Assembly: GCA_902589795.1 (NCBI GenBank)
Contig: CACIUJ010000003.1
Span: forward strand, 1 to 54,540
Reading direction: 5' to 3'
Source of the DNA: an uncultured Pelagibacteraceae bacterium
Lineage (GTDB): Bacteria > Pseudomonadota > Alphaproteobacteria > Pelagibacterales > Pelagibacteraceae
Length of the DNA stretch: 54,540 bases
Shown here: positions 1 through 8,641 of the stretch, one piece after another
Position numbering within the stretch: the stretch's first letter is position 1
How the letters are laid out: every line of letters starts with the position of its first letter
Translations under genes and position numbers: made by a program
Notes under the pieces: generated by a model
What the model was told of the DNA's origin: nothing
What the model saw: only the letters and a program-made list of their open reading frames with translations
Database searches by the model: none

Positions 1-471
1 TTTTTTTTATAATAAGGTAATACTCGCTCACAAGTATCTTCTAAAGACTCACTTAAAATATCTGAAATAATTTTAGTTTTATATGGATGATCTTTATCCA
101 TTGGTGGGGGTTTAGTAGAAAAAGATCTTCTCCAGATTTTAACCTGTTTATCCCCATATTTTTTTATAATTTCATCTTTATTAAGAGAAGTAAGATTTCC
201 GTAATGACGTTCTGCCAAATTAAAGGTTTTAATAATATTAGCGTTTTTTTCATTTAAGACCTCTAATATTATATTTAAACTTTTAAAAGCTCTTTTTTAA
301 TGTAGAAGTAAAAAAAGCATCAAATTTAATATCTGTTTTTTTAATTAGCTCTCCAGCAAGTCTAGCCTCTTCTTTGCCTTTATCTGTTAAATCAATATCC
401 GCCCAACCGGTAAACCTTCTTTCTTTATTCCAATGACTTTGTCCATGTCTAACTAAAATTAAATTATTCAT
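1..471 (-). pseudogene. gpmA: 2,3-bisphosphoglycerate-dependent phosphoglycerate mutase, frameshifted and cut by the window edge
   Basis: The first ORF (62 aa) opens with the histidine-phosphatase motif LVRHGQSHWN and the GpmA signature FTGWADIDLT, then stops after TSTLKKSF. Removing one A from the A6 run (T6 on the plus strand, 293-298) restores TSTLKRAFKSLNIILEVLN followed by AERHYGNLTSLNKDEI and WRRSFSTKPPPMD, all recognisable GpmA, reading to base 1 where the window cuts it. The enzyme interconverts 3- and 2-phosphoglycerate in glycolysis and gluconeogenesis. Because everything after the slip is intact, a homopolymer sequencing or assembly error or a very recent mutation is more likely than an old pseudogene. 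Family identity is sure; its status as broken is not. Confidence 0.85.
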
Positions 472-504
472 TTTTATGATAAATAGTACGATTTATTATT
501 TTTA

Positions 505-912
505 TTGTATATTAACAAAGTGATTCATTTTTTAAAATTTATATTTCATGTTTCAACATTATTATTAATAGTACTGTCGCTTTTTCCAGGCAGTTTAATT
601 GGTTTTTTTTTATACGGAGACTTTGGAGTACAACCTGACATAGTTCCGGGTAATCCATTCGGAACCACTATAAATCACTTTTTTGCATATTTTTACGTCT
701 CATTTTTGGGTTTTTGCGCTTATTTAAAAGCAAAAGAAGATGATTTTAGAAAATTATTATTAGTTTTGATTTTCTTATCAATCACGCTTGAAGTTTTACA
801 ATCAATAATACCCAAACGATCTTTTCAGGTTGGGGATCTAGTATTTAATATTTTGGGTGTATTAGTTGCTTATTTCATAATAAAGATTTATTTATTTATA
901 ATTAAACGATGA
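505..912 (+). CDS. VanZ-like family membrane protein
   Basis: A protein of about 135 aa with four predicted membrane segments (roughly residues 8-30, 57-74, 82-99 and 115-133). The region HFFAYF followed by LEVLQSIIPKRSFQVGDLVFNILG matches the VanZ-like pattern, in which a conserved Glu and a polar RxxxxxDxxxN stretch precede the last helix. The molecular role of most VanZ-like proteins is unknown; the name comes from a teicoplanin-resistance gene and does not imply resistance here. The tracked start is TTG; GTG at 520 is an alternative. The stop overlaps the next start as ATGA, suggesting co-transcription with the ATP-synthase zeta subunit and the lipoprotein. Confidence 0.75.
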   Translation: MYINKVIHFLKFIFHVSTLLLIVLSLFPGSLIGFFLYGDFGVQPDIVPGNPFGTTINHFFAYFYVSFLGFCAYLKAKEDDFRKLLLVLIFLSITLEVLQSIIPKRSFQVGDLVFNILGVLVAYFIIKIYLFIIKR

Positions 913-1226
913 ATAAATTTGACGAAAGAGAAAAGAGCTTTGAAAAGAAATTTCAAATGGATGAAGAATTGCAGTTTAAAGTTTCTGCAAGAAGCAATAA
1001 ATATCTAGGTGAATGGGTAGCTGAAAAATTAGGGAAAAAAAACGAGGAAACAAAACAATATATACAAGAAATAATAAAAAGCGATCTCGAAGAATCTGGC
1101 CAAGAAGATGTTTTTAGAAAAATTCAAAAAGATTTCAAAATAGCTTCTATCGAAATTCAGGAAGACGAAATTAGAAAACAAATGGAGAAGGCATTATTAC
1201 GTGCAAAAGAAGATTTTAAAAAATAG
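909..1226 (+). CDS. F1Fo-ATP synthase zeta subunit (DUF1476 family)
   Basis: 105 aa, highly charged and helical. The N-terminus FDEREKSFEKKFQMDEELQFKVSARSNK..LGEWVAEKLG is diagnostic of the alphaproteobacterial DUF1476 family, whose Paracoccus member (zeta) is a natural inhibitor of the F1-ATPase that blocks ATP hydrolysis when energy is low. The inhibitory part in the known family is the N-terminal segment, which is present here. Length matches the family. It sits between a VanZ-like gene (4 bp overlap) and a lipoprotein gene (26 bp overlap); the ATP synthase operon itself is not in this window, which is usual for this gene. Confidence 0.88.
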   Translation: MNKFDEREKSFEKKFQMDEELQFKVSARSNKYLGEWVAEKLGKKNEETKQYIQEIIKSDLEESGQEDVFRKIQKDFKIASIEIQEDEIRKQMEKALLRAKEDFKK

Positions 1227-1815
1227 TTTTTATTATATATTTGTTATTTTTTTTTTAGTTTCTTGTAGCTCAATTCCAAAATATCCTTCAAATGCATGCA
1301 AAATTTTTGGAGAAAAATATCTTTGGTACAAACATTCAAAGAAGAGTTCAGAGGTTTATGATGTACCAATTTATGTTATCCTAGCTTTTGTAAAAAAAGA
1401 ATCTGGTTTTAATCGATGGGCAAAACCAAAAAGAAAAAAATTATTTAAAATTGTACCTTATAAAAGACCATCAAGTTCTTTTGGTTATTCTCAAGCTGTA
1501 AAAAAAACATGGGAACAATATAAAAATGAAACTAACAATCCTTTAGCATTACGTACTCGCTTTAAAGATTCAGTTATGTTTATTGGCTGGTATATAAATA
1601 AAACCAATAAAATAAATAATATTCCAAAAAATGATGCTTACCGGCAATATTTAAACTATTATTTAGGTTGGGGTGATTATGCAAAAAAAGTTTATAAGAC
1701 AGATAAAAAATCGATTATTCTTGCAAAAAATGTTCAAAAACAATCCAATATTTATAAATCTCAGTTAAGAGAATGTAAAAAAATTTTAGATAGAAAAAAA
1801 TATATTATTTTTTAA
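1201..1815 (+). CDS. Lipoprotein with lytic transglycosylase (SLT)-like domain
   Basis: 204 aa. A Lys-rich N-terminus, a hydrophobic stretch and the lipobox LVSC (Cys near residue 22) indicate a lipoprotein. The mature part carries the lysozyme-like pattern: VPIYVILAFVKKESGF with a candidate catalytic Glu, then SSSFGYSQAVKKTWEQY in the position of the usual SxGxxQ motif, and YLGWGDYAKKVY. It would cleave glycan strands of peptidoglycan from the inner face of the outer membrane, but activity is inferred only. The start is GTG at 1201, inside the zeta gene; it is preferred because it alone gives a complete signal peptide. The 3' end overlaps the convergent RND pump gene by 11 bp. Confidence 0.7.
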   Translation: MQKKILKNSFYYIFVIFFLVSCSSIPKYPSNACKIFGEKYLWYKHSKKSSEVYDVPIYVILAFVKKESGFNRWAKPKRKKLFKIVPYKRPSSSFGYSQAVKKTWEQYKNETNNPLALRTRFKDSVMFIGWYINKTNKINNIPKNDAYRQYLNYYLGWGDYAKKVYKTDKKSIILAKNVQKQSNIYKSQLRECKKILDRKKYIIF

Positions 1816-4800
1816 GTTCTCTGTTAAGCTGAATATCTACAGCATCAATTCGTTTCGTGTTTTTTGCAAGCAAAACATACATCGTAGGTGTTACATATAG
1901 AGTAAAAAAAGTTGATATTAACATTCCACCAAATATTGTTGAACCAACAGCAAGACGACTTCCTTCACCGGCTCCCGGTCCAATATTACCGATAAGCAAC
2001 GGAACCATTGCAATCATTGTAGATAGAGAGGTCATAATAATTGCACGAAATCTTCTTCTGCAAGCTTCTAACGCTGCGCTTTGGATATTTTTCCCAGCCC
2101 TTCTTAATTGATTTGCCCAATCAACTATTAAAATTGAATTTTTTGTAGAAATACCAATTAAAATTACCAAGGCAATTTGTGAAAAAATATTTATGCTTGA
2201 ATTGAAAAGTAAAATAAAAATGATTCCACCAAATACACTTAACGGCACAGTTAACATAATGATGGCAGGATGCACAAAACTATTAAAGTTTGCTGCCATC
2301 ACTAAAAAAGCTGTTACTAGTGCTAAAGCAAATATAATAAATAATTCGTTACTTGTTTCTTTAAGTTCCTCCGATTTACCTTTCCATTCTATTATTGCAT
2401 CAGGTGCATTTTTATTAGATACTTTTTCTAAGTAATTTAGAGCCTCAGATAATGTATAATCTCCAATAAGCCTCGCGCTAATCGTGATAGCACGCTGTCT
2501 GTCGTAACGGGCTAAAATTTTTGCTGAACCAACTTCTTTAAATTCAACGAGATTTGCGAGTGATATTAATTTTCCTGTAGTATCTGAACGTACAAAAATT
2601 TTACTTAGGCTTTCACTTTTTTTTCTATTTTCTATGTCTGCCTGGAGAATAATTGGATACTCTTTTCCCTGTCTACTAAATTTTGTTACAGTTTTCCCTG
2701 AAAAAAGTGTATTAACGGTAGAACCAATCGACTGAATTGAGACACCTAGGTCCTGTGCTTTTTTTCTATTTATCACAAGTTTTATTTCTGGTTTATTTTT
2801 CGAGTAATCAGACTCAATAGCTGCCAGGTTTCTATTTTTTCTTAATTCCATTATTATTGATTTTTGCCATCTTTCAAGTTGGTCATAACTATTTCCTAAC
2901 AAAACCATTTGAACAGGCTTGTTATAACTACTAACCCTTATACTTTGAGGAGATATAGGGAAAGCAAGAGCTTGCGGAACAGTAACAATTTTTCCTATAG
3001 CTTTTCTCATAATCTTTACTGCGCTGTCACTTCTTTCGCTCCAGTCGTCTAGCAAGGCAATAATTATAAAACTATTATAAGATTTACTTGCTCTTCCAAA
3101 TCCTGGTACTCTCATAATTACCCTTTTATAAGATTCACCTTCTTTTTTAATTAAAGGTATTAACCTTTTTTCAATTTCTTCAGCTTTATCTGCTGTGTAT
3201 TTAAACGAGCTTCCTTCATCTGTTTTTCCTATGACTAAATAAACGCCCCTATCTTCTTTTGGCAGCAATTCTTTGGTAGAAAAATTAAAAAGGAATATAG
3301 ATGCAATTACTATAAAAAACATAAATATTACTATACTTTTTTGTTTATTAATCCAATAATTCAATGTTTCAGAATAAAATTCTAAAAAAGATTTATAATA
3401 TTTTTCAAATTTTAAAACTATTTTGGATTTTTTTGTGTTTCTATCAAGAAATTTACTTCCAAGCATAGGAGAAAGAGTTAGAGCAACAAAAGACGATACT
3501 ATGATTGCAAAAGTCAAAGAAATCGCAGTTTCTCTAAAAAGTGTACCAGATAATCCTTCAATAAAGATCAAAGGTAAAAAAACTGCTACCAAAACTAAGG
3601 TAGTGGAAATAATTGCAAAGGTTACACTTCTAGAACCATTCACAGAAGCTATTAAAGGAGACTCTCCATTTTCTACTCTATTATAAATAGCGTCAGTCAT
3701 TATTATGCTATCATCCACAACTATTCCTATTGCTAATATTGCTGCCAATAGCACAAAAATGTTAATTGAAAGATCAAAAAACCATAGACCTAACGCAGCT
3801 GATATTAAACTTACTGGAAGAGCTACGGCAGGTACAATTACAGCTTTTAAATTACCCAAAAACAAATAAATAATGATCACGACTAATATAAAAGCAATAA
3901 TAAGAGTTTTATATACTTCATTTATTGCAGCATTAATATAAGTGGCTCTATCAAAAGAAACTCCCAGGCTTAATCCATCTGGTAATGTTTTTTGAACCAC
4001 TTTGATTCTTTCTTTTATTTTTTTTGATAACTCAACTGTTGAGGCTCCACTTTTTGCGTATATTCCGATCCCTACCACTTTTTCGTTTGGTTTACCGTCT
4101 TTGCTTTGAGCCTTAAAAAGAGTTTTTTCTGAAACCGGACCATATTTTATTTCAGCTATATTTTCTAAACGAATTACGCTATTTTTAACTTTTTTTATTG
4201 GCAATTGTTTTATAGAAGATAAATCTTTATAAGCTTTATCAAGATTAATTGTTAAATCAATATTTGTTGCTTCCAAACTTCCTGCAGGGAGGCTAATGTT
4301 CTCTTTTTTTAAAGCTTGCTCAACTTCCTGCACTGTTAAATTGTTTGCAGCAAGTTTTGCTGGAGAAATATATACCCTAACACTTAGTTCACGAAGACCG
4401 CCAACCAAAATCCTTCCAACTCCTTTTACATTAGAAAAATTATCTACAAGGTATCTTCTTGTATAATCTCCAATTTCCAAATCACTCCAAGTTGTAGACG
4501 AAACAGAAAGCCACATAGAAGTCGTAAAACCAGCACTTTGTTTAAGTATTTCGGGAGCGCTTGAATCTTCTGGTAAATTATCAGCAACTCTATTCACCCT
4601 ATCTCTTATGTCATTTGTCGCTGCATCTAAATCAATAGAATTATCAAATTCAATTTTTATAGTTGCCCTTCCATTTTCTGAAGTCGAGTCTATATTTTTT
4701 ATTCCTTCTGCTCCTCCAATAACATCTTCTATAATTTCGACTATTTCGCTTGAAACAATCTCAGCAGATGCCCCTTGATAGTCAACCTGAATTTGAACAA

Positions 4801-4933
4801 CGGGAGGCTGAAGTCCCGCTGGTAGTTCTCTTACAGGCAATTTCCAAAAAACAAATAGACCAAAAACTACTAATATCATTGAAAAAACTGCTGATACAAC
4901 TGGTCTTCTAATTGATAGTTCGGTGATAAACAT
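1805..4933 (-). CDS. RND-family (HAE1) efflux pump permease, AcrB/MexB-like
   Basis: 1042 aa, the standard length for an inner-membrane hydrophobe/amphiphile RND transporter. Visible hallmarks are the N-terminal IRRPVVSAVFSMILVVFG helix, the large periplasmic porter domain, the proton-relay pair in GIVVDDSIIMTD (AcrB D407/D408 position, near residue 405), and the Lys in IGISTKNSILIVDWA (AcrB K940 position). It should be an active proton antiporter exporting lipophilic substrates. It lies 10 bp downstream of its adaptor in the operon msrA-sseA-adaptor-pump; no TolC-type gene is in the window. Substrates cannot be read from the sequence. Confidence 0.92.
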   Translation of the reverse strand: MFITELSIRRPVVSAVFSMILVVFGLFVFWKLPVRELPAGLQPPVVQIQVDYQGASAEIVSSEIVEIIEDVIGGAEGIKNIDSTSENGRATIKIEFDNSIDLDAATNDIRDRVNRVADNLPEDSSAPEILKQSAGFTTSMWLSVSSTTWSDLEIGDYTRRYLVDNFSNVKGVGRILVGGLRELSVRVYISPAKLAANNLTVQEVEQALKKENISLPAGSLEATNIDLTINLDKAYKDLSSIKQLPIKKVKNSVIRLENIAEIKYGPVSEKTLFKAQSKDGKPNEKVVGIGIYAKSGASTVELSKKIKERIKVVQKTLPDGLSLGVSFDRATYINAAINEVYKTLIIAFILVVIIIYLFLGNLKAVIVPAVALPVSLISAALGLWFFDLSINIFVLLAAILAIGIVVDDSIIMTDAIYNRVENGESPLIASVNGSRSVTFAIISTTLVLVAVFLPLIFIEGLSGTLFRETAISLTFAIIVSSFVALTLSPMLGSKFLDRNTKKSKIVLKFEKYYKSFLEFYSETLNYWINKQKSIVIFMFFIVIASIFLFNFSTKELLPKEDRGVYLVIGKTDEGSSFKYTADKAEEIEKRLIPLIKKEGESYKRVIMRVPGFGRASKSYNSFIIIALLDDWSERSDSAVKIMRKAIGKIVTVPQALAFPISPQSIRVSSYNKPVQMVLLGNSYDQLERWQKSIIMELRKNRNLAAIESDYSKNKPEIKLVINRKKAQDLGVSIQSIGSTVNTLFSGKTVTKFSRQGKEYPIILQADIENRKKSESLSKIFVRSDTTGKLISLANLVEFKEVGSAKILARYDRQRAITISARLIGDYTLSEALNYLEKVSNKNAPDAIIEWKGKSEELKETSNELFIIFALALVTAFLVMAANFNSFVHPAIIMLTVPLSVFGGIIFILLFNSSINIFSQIALVILIGISTKNSILIVDWANQLRRAGKNIQSAALEACRRRFRAIIMTSLSTMIAMVPLLIGNIGPGAGEGSRLAVGSTIFGGMLISTFFTLYVTPTMYVLLAKNTKRIDAVDIQLNRELKK

Positions 4934-4943
4934 CGTTAATTTC

Positions 4944-5819
4944 TTATTGTGGTTTAATAATAGGTTTTACTTTCATGCCGGGTCTAACTTTTGTTAAACC
5001 TTCCGCAATTATTTTATCTGATTGATTTAAACCTTTAATAATTTCAAGATTTCCAGCATTACGAATACCTGTTTCAACTTCTGTTTTTTTAATAATATTA
5101 TTCTCAATTATTTGATAGATAAATTTTTTGTTTCCCTCATACATAATACTGGTATCTGGTACGCTTAGGGCACTTTTATCATTAAAGAATATTTCAATTT
5201 CAAGAAGAGATCCTGGTATTATCTCAGATTTCTCATTAATAATTTTTGCACGGGCTAAAATCGATCTAGTTTGAGCATCAACTCTTGAAGCCACAGATTC
5301 AATTTTTCCTTTATAAATTTTATTTTTATATGCTGAAAATTTAGCATTTAATTTAAGATTTTTTTTTAAAACAGCAGCATATACTTCAGGTATTTTTAAG
5401 TCACATAATACATTTTTAGAATCATCTAATGTTAAAATAATTGTATTTTCAGAACCAAGACTACTTCCACTTATTCCTCTTTTTCCAATAACACCTGCAA
5501 AGGGTGCAATGATAGTTTGAGCAGATAGTTTTGCTATGACGTCACCCTTATTTACTTTTTTATTAAAATTAATTGGCTCCAATAATTCATTCTTTTTAAT
5601 TTTATAAGATTTAGTTTTGCTACTTAAGGATGTGCAATAACTCTCCAATGATTCACTAAAATTTTTATAAGAAATTACTTCTACGATTACACCTGGTGGA
5701 GGTCTTTTAGAAAATTTTTTTTTAAAATAAAGACCTGCCCCATATCTACCAATTATAACTAGAGCAATTATTAAAAAAAATATTATTATACCGATTGTTA
5801 TTTTTTTTGAACTTTTCAT
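4944..5819 (-). CDS. RND periplasmic adaptor (HlyD/MFP family) lacking the helical hairpin
   Basis: 291 aa with an N-terminal membrane anchor (about residues 8-28). The lipoyl half-motifs are VNKGDVIAKL (90-98) and IIAPFAGVIGKR (103-114). In ordinary adaptors these are separated by 60 or more residues of coiled-coil hairpin that docks onto TolC; here only about four residues (SAQT) separate them. The beta-barrel and membrane-proximal parts follow (ARAKIINEKSEIIPGSLLEIEI, then VETGIRNAGNLEIIKGL). No frameshift is needed to explain this. The partner is the RND pump downstream. Hairpin-less adaptors are rare; Borrelia BesA is the known precedent. Confidence 0.88.
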   Translation of the reverse strand: MKSSKKITIGIIIFFLIIALVIIGRYGAGLYFKKKFSKRPPPGVIVEVISYKNFSESLESYCTSLSSKTKSYKIKKNELLEPINFNKKVNKGDVIAKLSAQTIIAPFAGVIGKRGISGSSLGSENTIILTLDDSKNVLCDLKIPEVYAAVLKKNLKLNAKFSAYKNKIYKGKIESVASRVDAQTRSILARAKIINEKSEIIPGSLLEIEIFFNDKSALSVPDTSIMYEGNKKFIYQIIENNIIKKTEVETGIRNAGNLEIIKGLNQSDKIIAEGLTKVRPGMKVKPIIKPQ

Positions 5820-6635
5820 TTATTTTTTTCCAAACTCTGTCCAGCTTCCAATATATATTTTTGGGATATAATCATCATTTATTAAAGAATATGCAAGTGC
5901 AAGAGTTGCCGCTGATACTGAGCTTCCGCAACTCATTACTATTTTATTACTATTAATTTGACTTAAATCAAATATATCTCTTAATTTTTTCGTATCTAAA
6001 AATGTATTATCCTCCGCATTTACAATTTTGTTCAAAGGCATTGATTTTGATCCTTCAATAGAGCCACTTTTAATCCCAGGTCTTGGTTCTGGTTCTAAAC
6101 CTAAAAAACGATTTCTACTTCTAGCATCTAACACAGTGAATTCTTTTTTTTTTATATTTTCTTCAATTTGAGATTTTATTTTAATCATATTCTTATTTTC
6201 TCTAGCTTTATAGTTAGATGGATTTATTTTAGTTTTTAAATTTGTAACTCTTCGTCTCTCTATTTTCCATTTCTTCATTCCTCCATTTAATACTGAAACT
6301 AATCTTGGATTATGTCCAAAATAAATAAATTGAAACCAAGCACGACAGCTTGAAATTAAATCTGAATAACAATAAAAAATAATTCTATCTGTATTTAAAA
6401 TTCCCATACCAGAAAGAGCTTTTTCATGATCATTTAACGATGGTAGAAAATGACCATGTGGAAAATCTTTTTTTTGATTAGAATTTTTATCTAAGTCAAA
6501 AAAAATTGCATTTTCTATATGCTCTTTATTATATTCTTCAAATCCATTACGATTCTTAACTAAATGCCAAGATGCATCAATAATTTTAACATTGTTTAAA
6601 TTTTCATTAAGCCAATTTGTTGAAACTAAAGTCAT
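5820..6635 (-). CDS. sseA: Thiosulfate/3-mercaptopyruvate sulfurtransferase (two rhodanese domains)
   Basis: 271 aa, the usual length of tandem-rhodanese sulfurtransferases. The inactive N-terminal rhodanese domain shows IIDASWHLVKN, the HIENAIFFDLD stretch and VLNGGMKKW. The catalytic C-terminal domain shows VLDARSRNRFLG, EPRPGIKSGSIEGS and the active-site loop CGSSVSA, which matches the mercaptopyruvate type (CG[ST]GVTA) better than the thiosulfate type. It would move sulfane sulfur from 3-mercaptopyruvate to thiol acceptors or cyanide in the cytoplasm. The start overlaps the msrA stop (ATGA) and the stop abuts the adaptor start, so it is embedded in the operon. Confidence 0.88.
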   Translation of the reverse strand: MTLVSTNWLNENLNNVKIIDASWHLVKNRNGFEEYNKEHIENAIFFDLDKNSNQKKDFPHGHFLPSLNDHEKALSGMGILNTDRIIFYCYSDLISSCRAWFQFIYFGHNPRLVSVLNGGMKKWKIERRRVTNLKTKINPSNYKARENKNMIKIKSQIEENIKKKEFTVLDARSRNRFLGLEPEPRPGIKSGSIEGSKSMPLNKIVNAEDNTFLDTKKLRDIFDLSQINSNKIVMSCGSSVSAATLALAYSLINDDYIPKIYIGSWTEFGKK

Positions 6636-7081
6636 CTTTTCTTTTGCTTTTCAAAATACTTTTGATGATACTCTTCTGCTTTACAATAATTTTTTTCTTT
6701 TCTGATTGTAGTAACTACTTTACCATTAAATTTTTTATTAACTTCATCCAACACTTTTTGTGCAGATTTTTTTTCTTCTTCTGTGTTGTAAAAAATTTCT
6801 GATCGATACTGATAACCAACGTTGGGTCCTTGTCGATCAAGGGTTGTTGGATCATGGATTTTGAAGAATAATCTAGTTATATCTTCATAAGAAATTATCT
6901 TAGGATCAAATGTAACTTTAACAACTTCTATGTGCTCAGTATTACCACCACAGACCTGTTCATAAGTTACTTTTGGATTTTTTCCACCACAATACCCACA
7001 TTCAGTTGAAATAATACCAGCAACACCTTGATATTCAGTCTCATCCCAAAAGCAACCAATTCCACCTATAAATATTTGCAT
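6632..7081 (-). CDS. msrA: Peptide-methionine (S)-S-oxide reductase MsrA
   Basis: 149 aa. The active-site motif GCFW places the catalytic Cys at residue 10; GVAGIISTECGYCGGKNPKVTYEQVCGGNTEHIEVV and RLFFKIHDPTTLDRQGPNVGYQYRS are textbook MsrA. A Cys in NYCKAEEYHQKYF near the C-terminus could act as resolving residue. The protein is slightly short because it begins almost directly at the catalytic motif. It repairs oxidised methionine in proteins using thioredoxin; a thioredoxin is encoded at 27.2 kb. First gene of the operon msrA-sseA-adaptor-pump, divergent from the DMT transporter. Confidence 0.93.
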   Translation of the reverse strand: MQIFIGGIGCFWDETEYQGVAGIISTECGYCGGKNPKVTYEQVCGGNTEHIEVVKVTFDPKIISYEDITRLFFKIHDPTTLDRQGPNVGYQYRSEIFYNTEEEKKSAQKVLDEVNKKFNGKVVTTIRKEKNYCKAEEYHQKYFEKQKKR

Positions 7082-7124
7082 AAAATTTTTTAATTTAATG
7101 GTAAATATAAATTAATTTATCAAA

Positions 7125-8018
7125 ATGATCAAAAACCAAAATCACCTAGGCGCTGTCTGTATGATATTAAGCGTTTTATTTTTTTCGTTTATGGACTGCT
7201 TAATTAAAGTAACCGCTACTGATTTTGCTGTTGGACAAGTAATGTTTAGCCGAGCTTTATTTGGTCTAATTCCAATATTTTTTTTAATACCTAAAAATAA
7301 ATTAAAAAATTTTTATAAAACGAAACATATAAGTCTTCACTTTCATCGTAGTTTCTGGGGAGCTATAGCCATGTATTCTATATTTGTGGGAATTAGAAAT
7401 CTTGGTTTAGCAGAAGTCACATCAATAGCATTTTCTGGCCCAATTTGGGTTGTTATATTTTCTATTTTATTTTTAGGTGAAAAAATAAGAGCTAAACGTT
7501 GGATTGCAGTAGGCCTTGGATTTATAGGAGTTATTATAATTTCAAAACCTGGTTTTGATAATTTAAATTTTTATTATATTTATCCAATAATATTTACACT
7601 TGGTTTTGCGAGCGTTTCTATTTTTATAAGAAAATTAACTTTAGTAAACGAACCTATTTACTTGATAGCTTTTTATTTTTCAGTTTGTTCTGGTTTTATG
7701 GGACTTATGACCTTACCATTTGGCGGATGGGTTATGCCCACATCATATGAGTTGGGTTTATTAATTTTAATAGGTCTTTTTGGAAGTATTGCAAATCTTC
7801 TTTTGACCCAAAGCTATAAACTTGCTGAAGTTTCTCTTACAACACCTTTAAAATATTTATCACTAGTTCTAGCTATTATTTTTGGATTTTATTTCTTTAA
7901 TGAAACACCAACTGTTTATACCTTAACAGGAGCTAGTTTAATTGTTGTTTCATCTGCTATAATTTTTGTAAGGGAGCATCAATTAAAAAAACCTATTACT
8001 TTACCTAGACAACAATGA
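7125..8018 (+). CDS. DMT-superfamily transporter (EamA domains)
   Basis: 297 aa and about ten membrane helices arranged as two EamA repeats. The first opens with GAVCMILSVLFFSFMDCLIK and includes FSRALFG and the conserved end of the repeat, VTSIAFSGPIWVVIFSILFLGEKI; the second ends with LTTPLKYLSLVLAIIFGFYFF and FNETPT. These are the typical paired signatures of drug/metabolite exporters. Substrate is unknown. The stop overlaps the start of the AlkA-like gene by 4 bp, so the two are probably one transcript. Position next to the purine island is suggestive but does not establish a purine substrate. Confidence 0.85.
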   Translation: MIKNQNHLGAVCMILSVLFFSFMDCLIKVTATDFAVGQVMFSRALFGLIPIFFLIPKNKLKNFYKTKHISLHFHRSFWGAIAMYSIFVGIRNLGLAEVTSIAFSGPIWVVIFSILFLGEKIRAKRWIAVGLGFIGVIIISKPGFDNLNFYYIYPIIFTLGFASVSIFIRKLTLVNEPIYLIAFYFSVCSGFMGLMTLPFGGWVMPTSYELGLLILIGLFGSIANLLLTQSYKLAEVSLTTPLKYLSLVLAIIFGFYFFNETPTVYTLTGASLIVVSSAIIFVREHQLKKPITLPRQQ

Positions 8019-8641
8019 GAAGAGCCCCATCTTATTGGAAAGAAGCAAAAAAAATATTATCTAAACGAGATTCTGTATTCAAAAAAATAATTAAAAAATA
8101 TAACAAAGGTTTTTTAACTTCAAAAAATGATCCATTTTTTTCTTTATGTCGAACTATAGTGGGTCAACAAATTAGCACAAAGGCAGCTGACTCAATTTGG
8201 GCCAAATTTGAAAAAAAATGCAAAAAAAAAATTAAACCAAAAATAGTACTTAAAATATCTTCCCGCAATTTAAAAAGAGCAGGCCTTTCTCGTCAGAAGG
8301 TTAGTTATCTAAAAAATATTGCAAAAGCTTTTAAAAATAAATCTTTTGATATTAATAAACTTAAAAAAATGAATGACTATGAAGCGATAAGTTATATTAC
8401 TAAACTTAAAGGTCTAGGAGTTTGGAGTGCTGAAATGTTTCTTATGTTTAATTTAAATAGACCAGATATATTTCCAATTAAAGATATCGGTTTACTTCGA
8501 TCTATTTCAAAAAATTACAAAGTTTCGTACCCTCCAAGCAAAAGGTTTTTAAATAAAATTTCTAAACTTCATTCCGGCTATAGAACTGTCAGTACCTGGT
8601 ATCTTTGGAGAGACATTGATTCAGAGGATGTTGAATATTAA
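8015..8641 (+). CDS. DNA-3-methyladenine glycosylase II-like (HhH-GPD superfamily)
   Basis: 208 aa. FFSLCRTIVGQQISTKAADSIW is the conserved first helix pair of AlkA-type glycosylases; LKGLGVWSAEMFLMFNLNRPDIFPIKDIGL holds the helix-hairpin-helix, the Gly/Pro-rich loop and the catalytic Asp (FPIKD, normally FPxxD). It lacks the N-terminal extra domain of E. coli AlkA, as in the short alphaproteobacterial and eukaryotic MAG types. It would excise alkylated purines from DNA as the first step of base excision repair. Overlaps the transporter upstream by 4 bp; the stop overlaps the uraD stop on the opposite strand. Confidence 0.87.
   Translation: MRRAPSYWKEAKKILSKRDSVFKKIIKKYNKGFLTSKNDPFFSLCRTIVGQQISTKAADSIWAKFEKKCKKKIKPKIVLKISSRNLKRAGLSRQKVSYLKNIAKAFKNKSFDINKLKKMNDYEAISYITKLKGLGVWSAEMFLMFNLNRPDIFPIKDIGLLRSISKNYKVSYPPSKRFLNKISKLHSGYRTVSTWYLWRDIDSEDVEY

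Noticed and set aside
6617-6802. Plus-strand 61-aa Phe-rich ORF
   Set aside because: Antisense shadow of msrA and sseA; low-complexity phenylalanine composition comes from A-rich coding on the other strand.
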